Assembly: GCA_050697155.1 (NCBI GenBank)
Contig: JBOGZD010000006.1
Span: forward strand, 1-44,442
DNA: 44,442 nucleotides
Direction of reading: 5' to 3'
Source of the DNA: JBOGZD01 sp050697155
GTDB lineage: Bacteria; Actinomycetota; Thermoleophilia; Solirubrobacterales; 70-9
This document shows positions 16,478-24,436 of the stretch, one piece after another (positions within the stretch are counted from its first letter, which is position 1; each line of letters opens with the position of its first letter). Made by a program: the position numbers and the translations under genes. The notes beneath the pieces were generated by a model, which made no database searches, was not told where the DNA came from, and worked only from the letters and a program-made list of their open reading frames with translations.

Positions 16478-17307
16478 TCGGGGTCGCCGCGCGCGCGTCG
16501 CTCGTAGTCGGCGCGGGCCTCGGCGTCGAGCCGGTCCAGCGCTCGACGATCGTCGAGCACCCGGCGCACGGCGCCGAGCACCCGGTCGGGCAGCGCCGCA
16601 TCGACCGCGTCGTAGGCGCCCAGCCAGCGCGGCACGGGGACCTGCTTGCGCCCGTTGGCGCACGAATCGGCGATCGCCCTCGCCACGTCCTCGGGAGCCG
16701 TCGTCGGCACCCCGCGCGGCAGCGGGATCCCCGAGATCAGCTCGGTACGGGTGATCGACGGCAGCACCGTGGTCAGCGTCACCCCGCTGCCCGCGACCTC
16801 CTCGCGCACGGTGTCGGTGAGCCCGAGCACCGCGTGCTTGGTCGCGGTGTAGACGGCCGCTCCGGGGACCGGGAGCTTGGCCATCATCGAGGAGAGGTTG
16901 ACGATGTGGCCGCGGCGGCGCTCGACCATTCCCGGGAGCGCCAGCCGCATGCCGTTGATCACCCCGGCGAGGTTGACCGCGATCGTGCGCTCGCTCACCT
17001 CCTCGTTCTCGTCGAGGAAGGCGCCGAGGGGCATGATCCCGGCGTTGTTGACCAGCACGTCGGGCGGCCCGCTCGCCGCCTCGACCGCGTCCAGGAAGGC
17101 CGCGAACGAGTCGCGCTCGGTCACGTCGAGCGGCGCTGAGCGGACCTCGTCGCCCAGGCGGTCGGCGGCGCGCTCGGCCTCGTCGGCGTCGAGGTCGCCG
17201 ATCCAGACCGTCGTCCCGCGCTCGGCGAGCTCGGCCGCCGTCGCGAGCCCGATCCCGCGCGCGCCGCCGGTTACGCCGGCGACCGCGCCGTCGAGCTCAA
17301 GTGCCAC
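16474..17307 (-). CDS. Short-chain dehydrogenase/reductase
   Basis: 277-aa SDR. TGGARGIG (13-20) binds NAD(P), Asp at the end of the second strand (GDLDADEA) suggests NAD preference, NNAG is present near 89, and the catalytic Tyr-Lys lie in YTATK (about 151-155) after the Ser-containing strand NLSSMM. The substrate is unknown. The start GTG at 17307 puts the Rossmann fold ten residues in; an in-frame extension to 17403 would run into the next gene's end. It overlaps the F420-type reductase downstream, which suggests a joint redox role. Confidence 0.88.
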   Translation of the reverse strand: MALELDGAVAGVTGGARGIGLATAAELAERGTTVWIGDLDADEAERAADRLGDEVRSAPLDVTERDSFAAFLDAVEAASGPPDVLVNNAGIMPLGAFLDENEEVSERTIAVNLAGVINGMRLALPGMVERRRGHIVNLSSMMAKLPVPGAAVYTATKHAVLGLTDTVREEVAGSGVTLTTVLPSITRTELISGIPLPRGVPTTAPEDVARAIADSCANGRKQVPVPRWLGAYDAVDAALPDRVLGAVRRVLDDRRALDRLDAEARADYERRARGDPE

Positions 17308-17335
17308 GCGGGGCGCTGGGGGCTGTCGCCGCCGG

Positions 17336-18019
17336 CTACGTGCCGGCCGGCTGCCGCAGCGCGAAGTAGCCGATGCAGGAGTACGTCTCCTCGCCCTCGT
17401 CACCGGAGCGCCAGAGGATCTTGCCGAGATAGGTGTCGGGGACCAGCTCGACCAGCTCGTCGCGGATCGACCGGATCACCAGCCGCGGGTTGGAGTCCAC
17501 CGGCCCGTAGTCGATCTTCAGCACCTGCACGTCCGGGTCGGCCTTGCCGGGCTCGATCGCGGTCTCGAAGTCGAACGCGGCGCGCGCATCCTCGTCCTCC
17601 TGGGTGCCGTAGAGCGGCCATAGCAGCTTCGCCGGCCAGCGGGCGCTGTTCGCGAGGCGGTTGTAGCCGCGGTTCGCCTCGGCGTCGAAGCTCTTGCCCA
17701 GCCACGGCATCCACGCACCGGTGATCGTCGTCAGCGCCCGGTCGACGACGCCCTGGATGAACGGCGTCACCAGGATCCCCTCGGTCGGTCCGTCGAGTCC
17801 CCGGGGCGCGGTCCCGAGCCGGTAGAGCTCGCCGAGCTCGTCCTCGGCCCGCCGGTCGCCGAGCTCCCTGATCCAGGCCCACACCGCGGCCTGTGCGCCG
17901 CGGGGGTCGCTGGTGGCGAGCTGGCGCAGCTCGGCCAGCTTGCTCTCGATCGCAGAGCCGGCCGGCGCGGCCTCGGTCTCGGCGCTTGCGGTGCTCGTGG
18001 TGGCGGCTGTGGGTTCCAC
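17336..18019 (-). CDS. Conserved hypothetical protein
   Basis: 227 aa, probably soluble; no signal peptide. The N-terminal ~35 residues are Ala/Thr/Glu-rich. The remainder contains PWLGKSFDAEANRGYNRLAN, WPLYGTQEDEDARAAFDFET and a C-terminal YSCIGYFALRQP, which look like a conserved actinobacterial domain of unknown role; I do not recognise a named family with confidence. The GTG at 18019 has AGGAAGGGG a few bases upstream; a far longer in-frame reading to 18988 is antisense to metG. It is divergent from metG. Confidence 0.75.
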   Translation of the reverse strand: MEPTAATTSTASAETEAAPAGSAIESKLAELRQLATSDPRGAQAAVWAWIRELGDRRAEDELGELYRLGTAPRGLDGPTEGILVTPFIQGVVDRALTTITGAWMPWLGKSFDAEANRGYNRLANSARWPAKLLWPLYGTQEDEDARAAFDFETAIEPGKADPDVQVLKIDYGPVDSNPRLVIRSIRDELVELVPDTYLGKILWRSGDEGEETYSCIGYFALRQPAGT

Positions 18020-18066
18020 GGGATTCCCCTTCCTGGAGGGCGGCGGTCGCCGCGAAACGTACACCC

Positions 18067-18072
18067 TATGCT
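18067..18072 (+). promoter_or_regulatory. -10 box TATGCT before the metG element
   Basis: TATGCT ends 8 bases before the ATG at 18081, the first codon of the mini-ORF in the 59-bp element. If used, transcription would start at or near that ATG and metG would follow 53 bases later. Confidence 0.45.
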
Positions 18073-18080
18073 CACCCGCC

Positions 18081-18139
18081 ATGAGCGCGGAGCAGATTTG
18101 AATGGTTGCGGTGCGAAGCGCGGTCAAGTTGTTTTGAGC
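18081..18139 (+). repeat. Dispersed 59-bp start-codon element, copy 2
   Basis: Matches 8342-8400 at about 49 of 59 positions. Here the first mini-ORF stops early (MSAEQI, 18081-18101) because TGG became TGA, and an ATG directly after it opens an 11-codon ORF (18102-18137, MVAVRSAVKLF) whose TGA overlaps the metG TTG start. In copy 1 the two parts are one frame. Confidence 0.7.
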
Positions 18140-19648
18140 TACTACGTCACCACGCCGATCTACTACGTCAACGCCGAGCCCCACCTCGGCCATGCGTACA
18201 CCACCATCGCCGCCGACATCCTCGCCCGGCATATGCGACAGCGGGGCGAGGACGTGTTCTTCCTCACCGGGACTGACGAGCACGGCGAGCCGGTGACGCA
18301 GGCCGCCGAGCGCGAGGGGGTGACGCCGCGGGAGCTCGGCAACCGAAACGCGCCGCGGTTTCGCCAGATGGCGGAGCGCGTCGAGGCGACGAACGATTTC
18401 TTCATCCGCACGACCGACCCCGAGCACATGGCGAAGGTGCAGGAGATCGTCCAGCGGGTCTACGACAACGGCCACGTCTACGAGGGCACCTACGAGGGCT
18501 GGTACTGCCCCCGCTGCGCAGCCTTCTACACCGAGGCCGAGCTTGGGCCCGGGAACACCTGCCCGATCCACGAGATCCCGCTCGAGCGCGAGCGCGAGGA
18601 GAACTGGTTCTTTCGGCTGTCGGCGTTCGAGGACGACCTGCGGCGCCTCTACGCCGAGCGACCTGACTTCGTCCAGCCGGACTTTCGCCGCAATGAGGCG
18701 CTCGCGTTCATCAACCAGGGGCTCCAGGACGTCTCGCTCTCGCGCCCGAAGCTGACCTGGGGCGTGCCGCTCCCCTGGGACCCCGGCCAGGTGATCTACG
18801 TGTGGTTCGACGCGCTCCTCAACTACGTCACCGCGCTCTCCTACGCGCGCGAGGGCGAGGATCTGACAGAGCGCTTCTGGCCCGCCAACCACGTGATCGC
18901 CAAGGACATCCTCAGGTTCCACACCGTCTACTGGCCCGCCTTCCTGCTCGCGGCCGGCCTGGAGGTGCCGCGGACGGTCTACGTGCACGGCTACCTGCTG
19001 ATGGGCGAGAAGAAGATGTCGAAGTCGCTCGGCAACGTGCTCGACCCGATCGAGGTGATCGACCGCTTCGGCGCCGACGCGCTTCGCTTCTACTGCTTTC
19101 GCGAGGTCTCCTTCGGCCAGGACGGCTCGGTCTCGGCCGCCGGCTTCGAGCAGCGCTATGAGAGCGAGCTCGCCAACGACTGGGGCAACCTCGCCAGCCG
19201 CACCCTGGCGATGATCGACCGCTACCGCGAGGGCGTCGTCCCACCGGGCGAGCCGGATCCCGAGCTCGTCGGGGGAGACGACGGCTTCGAGGAGGTCGAC
19301 GGGCTGGTCCGCGAGCAGCTCGACCGCTTCCAGGTCACCGCCGCGCTCGAGACGATCTGGTCGCGGGTGCGCCGGCTTAACCGCTACGTCGAGGAGCAGC
19401 GCCCGTGGGACTTGGCCAAGGACGGCGGCGACGCCGAGCGGCTGGACGCGGTCCTCTACAACCTCGCCGAGGGGGTGCGGGTGCTCGCCCTGCTGCTGGT
19501 GCCCTACATGCCCGAGACAAGCGGGCGGCTGCTGGAGGCGCTCGCCGAGGGCAACCGCGAGCTCGACGCCTTCGGCGCCCGCGAGGGCGGGGCGCGGATC
19601 GAGCGGATCGAGCCCCTATTCCCGAAGCTCGAATCTGCCGTCAGCTGA
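18134..19648 (+). CDS. metG: Methionyl-tRNA synthetase
   Basis: 504 aa, normal for a MetG without the C-terminal tRNA-binding extension. Catalyses ATP-dependent charging of tRNA-Met. HLGH (17-20) is the HIGH signature and KMSKS is at 294-298; a CPRC and CPIH pair in the connective domain would bind zinc. The TTG at 18134 is chosen because the conserved SYYVTTPIYYVN begins right after it. Upstream in-frame starts would read through the 59-bp element. Its stop region overlaps the convergent LysR pseudogene by 8 bases. Confidence 0.95.
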   Translation: MSYYVTTPIYYVNAEPHLGHAYTTIAADILARHMRQRGEDVFFLTGTDEHGEPVTQAAEREGVTPRELGNRNAPRFRQMAERVEATNDFFIRTTDPEHMAKVQEIVQRVYDNGHVYEGTYEGWYCPRCAAFYTEAELGPGNTCPIHEIPLEREREENWFFRLSAFEDDLRRLYAERPDFVQPDFRRNEALAFINQGLQDVSLSRPKLTWGVPLPWDPGQVIYVWFDALLNYVTALSYAREGEDLTERFWPANHVIAKDILRFHTVYWPAFLLAAGLEVPRTVYVHGYLLMGEKKMSKSLGNVLDPIEVIDRFGADALRFYCFREVSFGQDGSVSAAGFEQRYESELANDWGNLASRTLAMIDRYREGVVPPGEPDPELVGGDDGFEEVDGLVREQLDRFQVTAALETIWSRVRRLNRYVEEQRPWDLAKDGGDAERLDAVLYNLAEGVRVLALLLVPYMPETSGRLLEALAEGNRELDAFGAREGGARIERIEPLFPKLESAVS

Positions 19649-20584
19649 GCGGCGGATCAGGAACCTCCACCTCCTCGGCCACCTGCGGGGCGGCGGTCGT
19701 CCCGGCGCCAGCCAGCGCCGCCTCGACGAAATCGAGCACCGGGCGGCGGCGGTCGGCGCGGCGCCGCCCGACCGCCAGCCTGCTCGGCGAGAGCCCGCGC
19801 ACCGGGCGGTAGGCGAGTCCGGGACGCGCGTACACGCGCGTGTTGCCCTCGGCCATCAGCACGACGCCGAGCCCGGCAGCGACGGCCTCGAAGGTCTCGT
19901 CAGGGGTGGCCGCCTCGGCGCCGATCCTGATCGGGTGGCCGGCGCGCTCGTCGGTGGCAAGCCAGTAGTCGCGCAGCGGGCCGGCGGAGGGGGGAAGCGC
20001 CACGAACGGCTCGTCGAGCAGCTCGGAGAGATCGATCTCCTGATGTCCCGCCAGCCGATGGTGCTCCGGCATGGCCACCCAGCGGGGCTCGCTGCGAAGC
20101 TCGCGCAGCTCGAGCCGCTCGTCGTCGGGAACCGGCAGCCAGACGAACGCGACATCGGAGCTCTCGTCCAGCAGGCCCGCGGTCGGGTCTGACCAAGGGT
20201 GCAGCTTGAGCTCCAGCCGCCACCCGGGCCGCAGCGCCTCGAACTGCGCGGCGATCGACTGGTAGAGGCCGCCACCGACGCTGGTCGAGAACCCCACCCG
20301 CAGGACGCTGGCCTCGGCGGCGTCGATCGTCCGGGCGCCGTCGAGGGCCCGTCCCAGGCGCGCAGCAGATCCCGAGCCCGGGGCAGCAGCTCGGCTCCGG
20401 CCCCGGTCAGCTCCACGGTGCGGCGGTCGCGCCGGAAGAGGTCGAAGCCGAGCTCTCGCTCGAGCTGCCGAACCTGCTTGCTCAGCGCCGGCTGGGAGAC
20501 GTGCAGTCGCTCCGCGGCGCGGGTGAAGTGGAGCTCTTCGGCGACCGCGACGAAGTAGCGCAGGTTCCGAAGGTGGACGTCCAT
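19641..20584 (-). pseudogene. LysR-type regulator, frameshifted
   Basis: The N-terminal winged-helix DNA-binding domain (from the ATG at 20584: NLRYFVAVAEELHFTRAAE, then SQPALSKQVRQLE) is intact to about residue 78. The LysR effector-binding domain continues in a different frame from about 20350 to the stop at 19641. One missing base near 20348-20354, in a run of GGGC/GCCC, would restore a normal ~314-aa LysR. The stop of metG overlaps the end. It was probably the regulator of the divergent aldo-keto reductase. A sequencing error is the alternative explanation. Confidence 0.75.
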
Positions 20585-20586
20585 AA

Positions 20587-20595
20587 CGAAGGGCT
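20587..20595. repeat. Left target-site duplication
   Basis: CGAAGGGCT directly abuts the left terminal repeat of the 255-bp element and is repeated exactly at 20851-20859 next to the right one. Confidence 0.75.
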
Positions 20596-20850
20596 TGTGA
20601 GTATCCGGTTTGCTCAGGCTGCGCCGAGGAGGCGCCTGGCGGGGTCCGGTGCTCGAGCGCCCCGGCCACCGCGTTGTGCGCAGCGGGTCGGGCGGCGAGG
20701 GAAGCGCCACGGAGCCGGCTCCCGCCCCCCGCCGAGATGGCTTGAACCGTACATATGCACCGGCTCGAGCCATCTCGGCCGCCGGCGCTTGCCACCCGAG
20801 CTCGTCGCGGGCGCGCTCGTGCGAGGACCTGACGTAACCGGATACTCACA
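20596..20850. mobile_element. 255-bp MITE-like element
   Basis: Perfect 15-bp terminal inverted repeats (TGTGAGTATCCGGTT at 20596-20610; its complement at 20836-20850), extendable to about 20 of 23 matching bases, flanked by 9-bp direct repeats CGAAGGGCT. No transposase is encoded; no convincing ORF is seen inside. An internal 49-bp palindrome is centred on CATATG (20752-20757). It inserted 2 bp upstream of the LysR start codon, between that gene and the aldo-keto reductase. It fills the 323-base intergenic stretch. The parent IS family is not identified. Confidence 0.8.
20731..20779. repeat. 49-bp palindrome inside the MITE
   Basis: GCCGAGATGGCT (20731-20742) pairs with AGCCATCTCGGC (20768-20779); the middle is also nearly palindromic around CATATG, with three mismatched pairs and one indel overall. 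It could form a long hairpin in RNA or cruciform DNA. Confidence 0.7.
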
Positions 20851-20890
20851 CGAAGGGCTATATCAACATGTCTTGGACGAGAGCCCTTCG
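20851..20890. promoter_or_regulatory. Possible operator with 9-bp inverted repeat; first arm is right TSD
   Basis: CGAAGGGCT (20851-20859) and AGCCCTTCG (20882-20890) are perfect inverted repeats 22 bases apart, just before the aldo-keto reductase. Before the MITE inserted, this 40-bp site would have lain between the divergent LysR and reductase genes, as LysR operators do. The left arm is the sequence duplicated by the insertion. Confidence 0.4.
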
Positions 20891-20907
20891 CGCCTAACGT
20901 CGGGGGC

Positions 20908-21892
20908 ATGAAGCAACGCATTCTCGGCGGCACCGACCTGTCCGTCTCGGAGCTCGGCTACGGCGCGATGGTCCTGATCGGGCTCTACGGCGACGTGGAC
21001 GAGAGGCAGGGCATCCGGGTGATCCGGCATGCCCTCGACCGCGGCGTCAACCTGATCGACACCGCCGACGCCTACGGGGCGAACGGGTCGAACGAGCGCC
21101 TCGTGGGCAGGGCGATCGAGGGCAGGCGTGACCAGGTCGTCCTCGCGACGAAGTTCGGGATCGCCCCGGCCGGCAGCGAGCACGCTCACCGCGTGCGGGC
21201 GTCCTACGACAACGAGATCTGGATCGACGCCAGACCCGAACGGGTGCGCGAGGCGGCCGATCAGAGCCTCGCCCGGCTCGGCGTCGAGGCGATCGACCTC
21301 TACTACCTCCACTTCCCCGACCCCGGCCTGCCGATCGAGGAAACGGTGGGGGCCATGGCCGAGCTCGTCGCCGCCGGCAAGGTCCGCCACCTCGGGCTCT
21401 CCAACGTCACCGGCGATCAGCTCAGCCGCGCGGCCGCCGTGCACCCGATCGCGGCCGGTTCAGGCCGAGTACTCGCTGTGGACGCGGAACGTCGAGAGCG
21501 ACGTCCTCCCGGTCGCCCGCGCGCTCGGCGCCGGGCTCGTCGCCTGGGGCCCCCTCGGAACGGGTTTCCTCGCCGGCGTGCGCGAGCTCGAGCAGGGCGA
21601 CTTCCGCCATAACGCCCCGCGCTACCGGCCCGACAAGCTGAGCCTGGACATCGACCGGTTCGCGCCGCTTGATCGCCTCGCCGAGGAGCTAGGCGTCACG
21701 CCGGCACAACTCGCGCTCGCGTGGCTGTTCCACCAGGGCGCGGACATCGCGCCGATCCCCGGCACCCGCAGCACGGAGCATCTGGACTCGAACGTCGAGG
21801 CAACGGGGATCCGGCTGAGCCCGGAGGTCCTGGCCCGGATCCACGAGCTGGCGCCGCCACACCTCGCGGCCGGCGAGGCCCTGCTGGCCTGA
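20908..21892 (+). pseudogene. Aldo/keto reductase, frameshifted
   Basis: The first ~183 codons give a clear aldo-keto reductase barrel (NLIDTADAYG with the catalytic Asp/Tyr, ATKFG with Lys, YYLHFPDP with His, GLSNVT). At 21457-21458 one extra G shifts the frame. The rest (VQAEYSLWTRNVE, LAWLFHQGADIAPIPGTRS, the NADPH-binding end) continues in the next frame to 21892. Removing one base restores about 327 aa, normal for the family. Such enzymes reduce aldehydes or ketones with NADPH. The neighbouring LysR gene is also frameshifted. Confidence 0.75.
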
Positions 21893-21957
21893 CGGATCGC
21901 GTAGCCGTCTGGGGGATCGGGTGGCCCCGGTGCGCGGAGGAGCGCCCGGGCCGCTCC

Positions 21958-21963
21958 TAGACT
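21958..21963 (+). promoter_or_regulatory. -10 box TAGACT of tatD
   Basis: TAGACT ends 8 bases before the GTG at 21972; no ribosome site between. Same hexamer as before the mce operon and the PucR gene. Confidence 0.5.
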
Positions 21964-21971
21964 GCGCCCGC

Positions 21972-22748
21972 GTGGTCGATACACACTGCCACCTCGGGCT
22001 CTGCGAGCCGGACGACGTCGAGCTGGTCGCGCTCGCGGCCCAGGCGGGTGTCGCAAGGATGCTCAGCGTCGGCATCGACGCAGACGCGAGCCGCCAGGCG
22101 ATCGCCGCGGCCGAGGCGCACGGGGCCGTCTTCGCCTGCGCCGGGCGCCACCCGAACGGGTCGACCGGGTTCGACGACTCCGACGCGGCCGAGATCGAGG
22201 AGCTCGCCTCTCACCCGCGGGTCGCCGCGGTGGGCGAGACCGGGCTCGACTTCTACCGCGACCGCGCGCCGCGCGACGACCAGCGGCGCGCGTTTCGCGC
22301 CCAGATCGAGATCGCGCGCCGGGTCGCAAAGCCGCTGGTGATCCACGTCCGCGACGGCGCCGAGCGTACCGACGGCGAGGCGCTGGCGGAGACGTTCGAC
22401 CTGCTCCGCGCCGAGGCCGGCGGGGTGACCGTGGTCCTGCACTGCTTCTCGGCGCCGGCGGACCGGGCGCGGGAGGCGGCCGAGGGGGGCTGGTACTGCT
22501 CGTTCGCGGGCAACCTCACCTACCGCCGGTCGGAGGCGCTGCGCGAGGCCGCGGCCGCGGTGCCCGACGAGCTGCTGCTGGTCGAGACCGACGCGCCGTT
22601 CCTTGCCCCGCAGCCGCATCGTGGAAGGCCCAACCAGCCCGCGTACGTGGTCGCGACCGCCGCAGCGCTGGCGGAGGTCCGGGGAATCACTTACGAGGAG
22701 CTGGAGCGTCTCGTCGAGGCCAACGGACGGCGGTGCTTCGGATGGTGA
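21972..22748 (+). CDS. tatD: TatD family metal-dependent DNase
   Basis: 258 aa, standard length. N-terminal VVDTHCHL has the DxHxH metal site; GETGLDFYRD supplies the Glu, VIHVRD and LHCFS the His residues, and VETDAPFLAP the final Asp. TatD proteins are 3'-5' exonucleases linked to DNA repair and quality control. The GTG at 21972 gives the conserved N-terminus directly; an in-frame start at 21921 would lie upstream of the promoter. It stands in the usual place between metG and rsmA. Confidence 0.92.
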   Translation: MVDTHCHLGLCEPDDVELVALAAQAGVARMLSVGIDADASRQAIAAAEAHGAVFACAGRHPNGSTGFDDSDAAEIEELASHPRVAAVGETGLDFYRDRAPRDDQRRAFRAQIEIARRVAKPLVIHVRDGAERTDGEALAETFDLLRAEAGGVTVVLHCFSAPADRAREAAEGGWYCSFAGNLTYRRSEALREAAAAVPDELLLVETDAPFLAPQPHRGRPNQPAYVVATAAALAEVRGITYEELERLVEANGRRCFGW

Positions 22749-22775
22749 GGGCCCGGTGGTCCACGGGAGCAGGAG

Positions 22776-22812
22776 CGCGGGGTTTGTCTCGCATACCGAG
22801 ACAAACCCCGCG
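22776..22812 (+). promoter_or_regulatory. 16-bp perfect hairpin before rsmA
   Basis: 22776-22791 pairs perfectly with 22797-22812 around CATAC, ending 11 bases before the rsmA start. The arms contain TTTGTCTCG. Without a T-run it is an unusual terminator; it could be an attenuator, a processing site or a repeat-family member. Confidence 0.6.
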
Positions 22813-22823
22813 GTAGGCGGCCG

Positions 22824-23585
22824 ATGGTGCGCCTCGGCCAGAACTTCCTCGCCGATCGCAACCTGCTCGACGCGATCGTGCGCGACGCGCAGCTCGATCC
22901 CACCGACGTGGTGCTCGAGGTAGGGGGCGGAACTGGCGTTCTCTCGACGGCCGTGGCCCCCTCCGTAAGTGACTTGCACGTGATCGAGTTGGATCAGCGG
23001 CTCGCGGACGACCTCGAAGCGGTGGTGGCCGAGCACGGAAACGTCCACGCCCACGTCGCCGACGCCATGCGCCTCGACCTCACGACGATCGACCCCGCGC
23101 CGACGAAGATGGTCGCCAACCTCCCTTACTCGATCGCCACCCCGGTGCTGCTGCGCACGATCGCCGAGCTGCCCTCGCTGCGCTCGTGGACGGTGATGGT
23201 CCAGCGCGAGATCGCCGATCGGCTACGGGCCGAGCCCGGATCGCGGACCTACGGCGGCCCCAGCGTGCTCGTCCAGCTCGCCTGCGAGGTCCGCCTGCTG
23301 CGTCCGGTCGACCGCGCCGTTTTCACGCCGCGCCCGCGGGTCGACTCGGCGCTGCTGGGGCTCACCCGGACCGCGTCGGCGGCGCCGCAGCCGGTCGTCG
23401 AGCTCGTCCACGACGCGTTCGCGCACCGGCGCAAATCGCTCGCTCGCTCGCTCGAGCACGCCCGCCCCGGCACCCGCGAGCCCGCCCGGGAGGCGCTCGA
23501 GGCGCTCGGCCTGCCGGCCGACGCGCGCGCCGAGCAGCTCTCGCCGCTCCAGTTCGTCGCCTTGGCGGAGAGACTGGCGCCGTGA
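22824..23585 (+). CDS. rsmA: 16S rRNA dimethyladenosine transferase
   Basis: 253 aa. RsmA/KsgA dimethylates A1518 and A1519 of 16S rRNA with SAM. GQNFLAD at the N-terminus, EVGGGTGVLS (SAM site), VANLPYSIATP (catalytic NLPY) and FTPRPRVDSA are all in place. The ATG at 22824 keeps the QNFL motif near residue 6. The stop overlaps ispE (GTGA). A 16-bp hairpin lies just upstream. Confidence 0.95.
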   Translation: MVRLGQNFLADRNLLDAIVRDAQLDPTDVVLEVGGGTGVLSTAVAPSVSDLHVIELDQRLADDLEAVVAEHGNVHAHVADAMRLDLTTIDPAPTKMVANLPYSIATPVLLRTIAELPSLRSWTVMVQREIADRLRAEPGSRTYGGPSVLVQLACEVRLLRPVDRAVFTPRPRVDSALLGLTRTASAAPQPVVELVHDAFAHRRKSLARSLEHARPGTREPAREALEALGLPADARAEQLSPLQFVALAERLAP

Positions 23586-24436
23586 CCCTTCGCGCTCCGG
23601 CGAAGCTCAACCTCTGCCTGTACGTGGGCGAGCGGCGCGCCGACGGGCTGCACGAGCTGCGCTCCCTGTTCTGCCCGCTGACGCTCGCCGACCGGCTCGC
23701 CGTCGACGAGGCCGGCGGCGCGGCCGACGAGGTGGTCTGCGAAGGGGTCGCCGGGCCGAACCTCGCCGCCGTCGCGCTCGATGCCCTGAGGGCGCGCGGC
23801 TGGAGTGGCGCGCCGCTACGGGTCACGATCGAGAAGCGGATCCCGGTCGCCGCCGGGCTCGGCGGTGGGTCCGCCGACGCCGCCGCGCTGCTGCGCCTCG
23901 CCGAGGGGGAGGTCGAGGGGGTCGCCGAGCTCGCCGCCCGCCTGGGCGCCGACGTGCCCTCGCAGCTCGAGCCGGCGTTCGCGCTGGTCTCCGGCGCCGG
24001 GGAGCGGATCGAGCGCCTGCCCGAGCCCGCCGACTTCGGCGTCGTGCTGATCCCCGACGACGACGGCCTTGAGACCGCGGAGGTCTACGCGGAGGCGGAT
24101 CGGCTCGGCGACGGGCGGGCGACTGCGGAGCTCGAGCAACTCGCCGCCGAGCTGCGCGCCGCTGCCGGCGCCGGGCGCTCGCCGCTCGACTACGCCGAGC
24201 TGCTGGTCAACGACCTCGAGCGCGCCGCGATCTCGCTGCGGCCGCGGATCGCCGAGGCGCTTGCGGCGCTCGAGGAGGCGGGCGCGGCGCGGGCGCTGAT
24301 CGCCGGCTCGGGCCCGACCGCGGCCGGCCTCTTTGACGACCTCGTCGCCGCCGACGCGGCCGCCGCGCGGCTGCCGCCGCGCTACGCGAACGCGATCGTC
24401 AGCGCCCCCCAGTGCAGGAAGAATCCGAGGGCTTGA
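23582..24436 (+). CDS. ispE: 4-diphosphocytidyl-2-C-methyl-D-erythritol kinase
   Basis: 284-aa GHMP kinase of the MEP isoprenoid pathway; phosphorylates CDP-ME at the 2-OH. APAKLNL at the start, the ATP loop PVAAGLGGGSADAAALLRL, and AGSGPTAAGLF near the C-terminus are seen. The usual PFFL after LGADVP is replaced by SQL, a departure from the family pattern, and the tail ends in a basic stretch. The GTG start overlaps the rsmA stop. Its product leads to undecaprenyl lipids, which the next gene likely handles. Confidence 0.93.
   Translation: MTLRAPAKLNLCLYVGERRADGLHELRSLFCPLTLADRLAVDEAGGAADEVVCEGVAGPNLAAVALDALRARGWSGAPLRVTIEKRIPVAAGLGGGSADAAALLRLAEGEVEGVAELAARLGADVPSQLEPAFALVSGAGERIERLPEPADFGVVLIPDDDGLETAEVYAEADRLGDGRATAELEQLAAELRAAAGAGRSPLDYAELLVNDLERAAISLRPRIAEALAALEEAGAARALIAGSGPTAAGLFDDLVAADAAAARLPPRYANAIVSAPQCRKNPRA

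Noticed and set aside
20340..20360. Programmed frameshift in the LysR gene
   Set aside because: No slippery heptamer or downstream structure typical of such sites is apparent, and the neighbour is also broken, so decay or error is more likely.
20610..20837. 75-codon ORF inside the MITE
   Set aside because: Arg/Gly/Pro-rich, no transposase motif and no plausible start signal.
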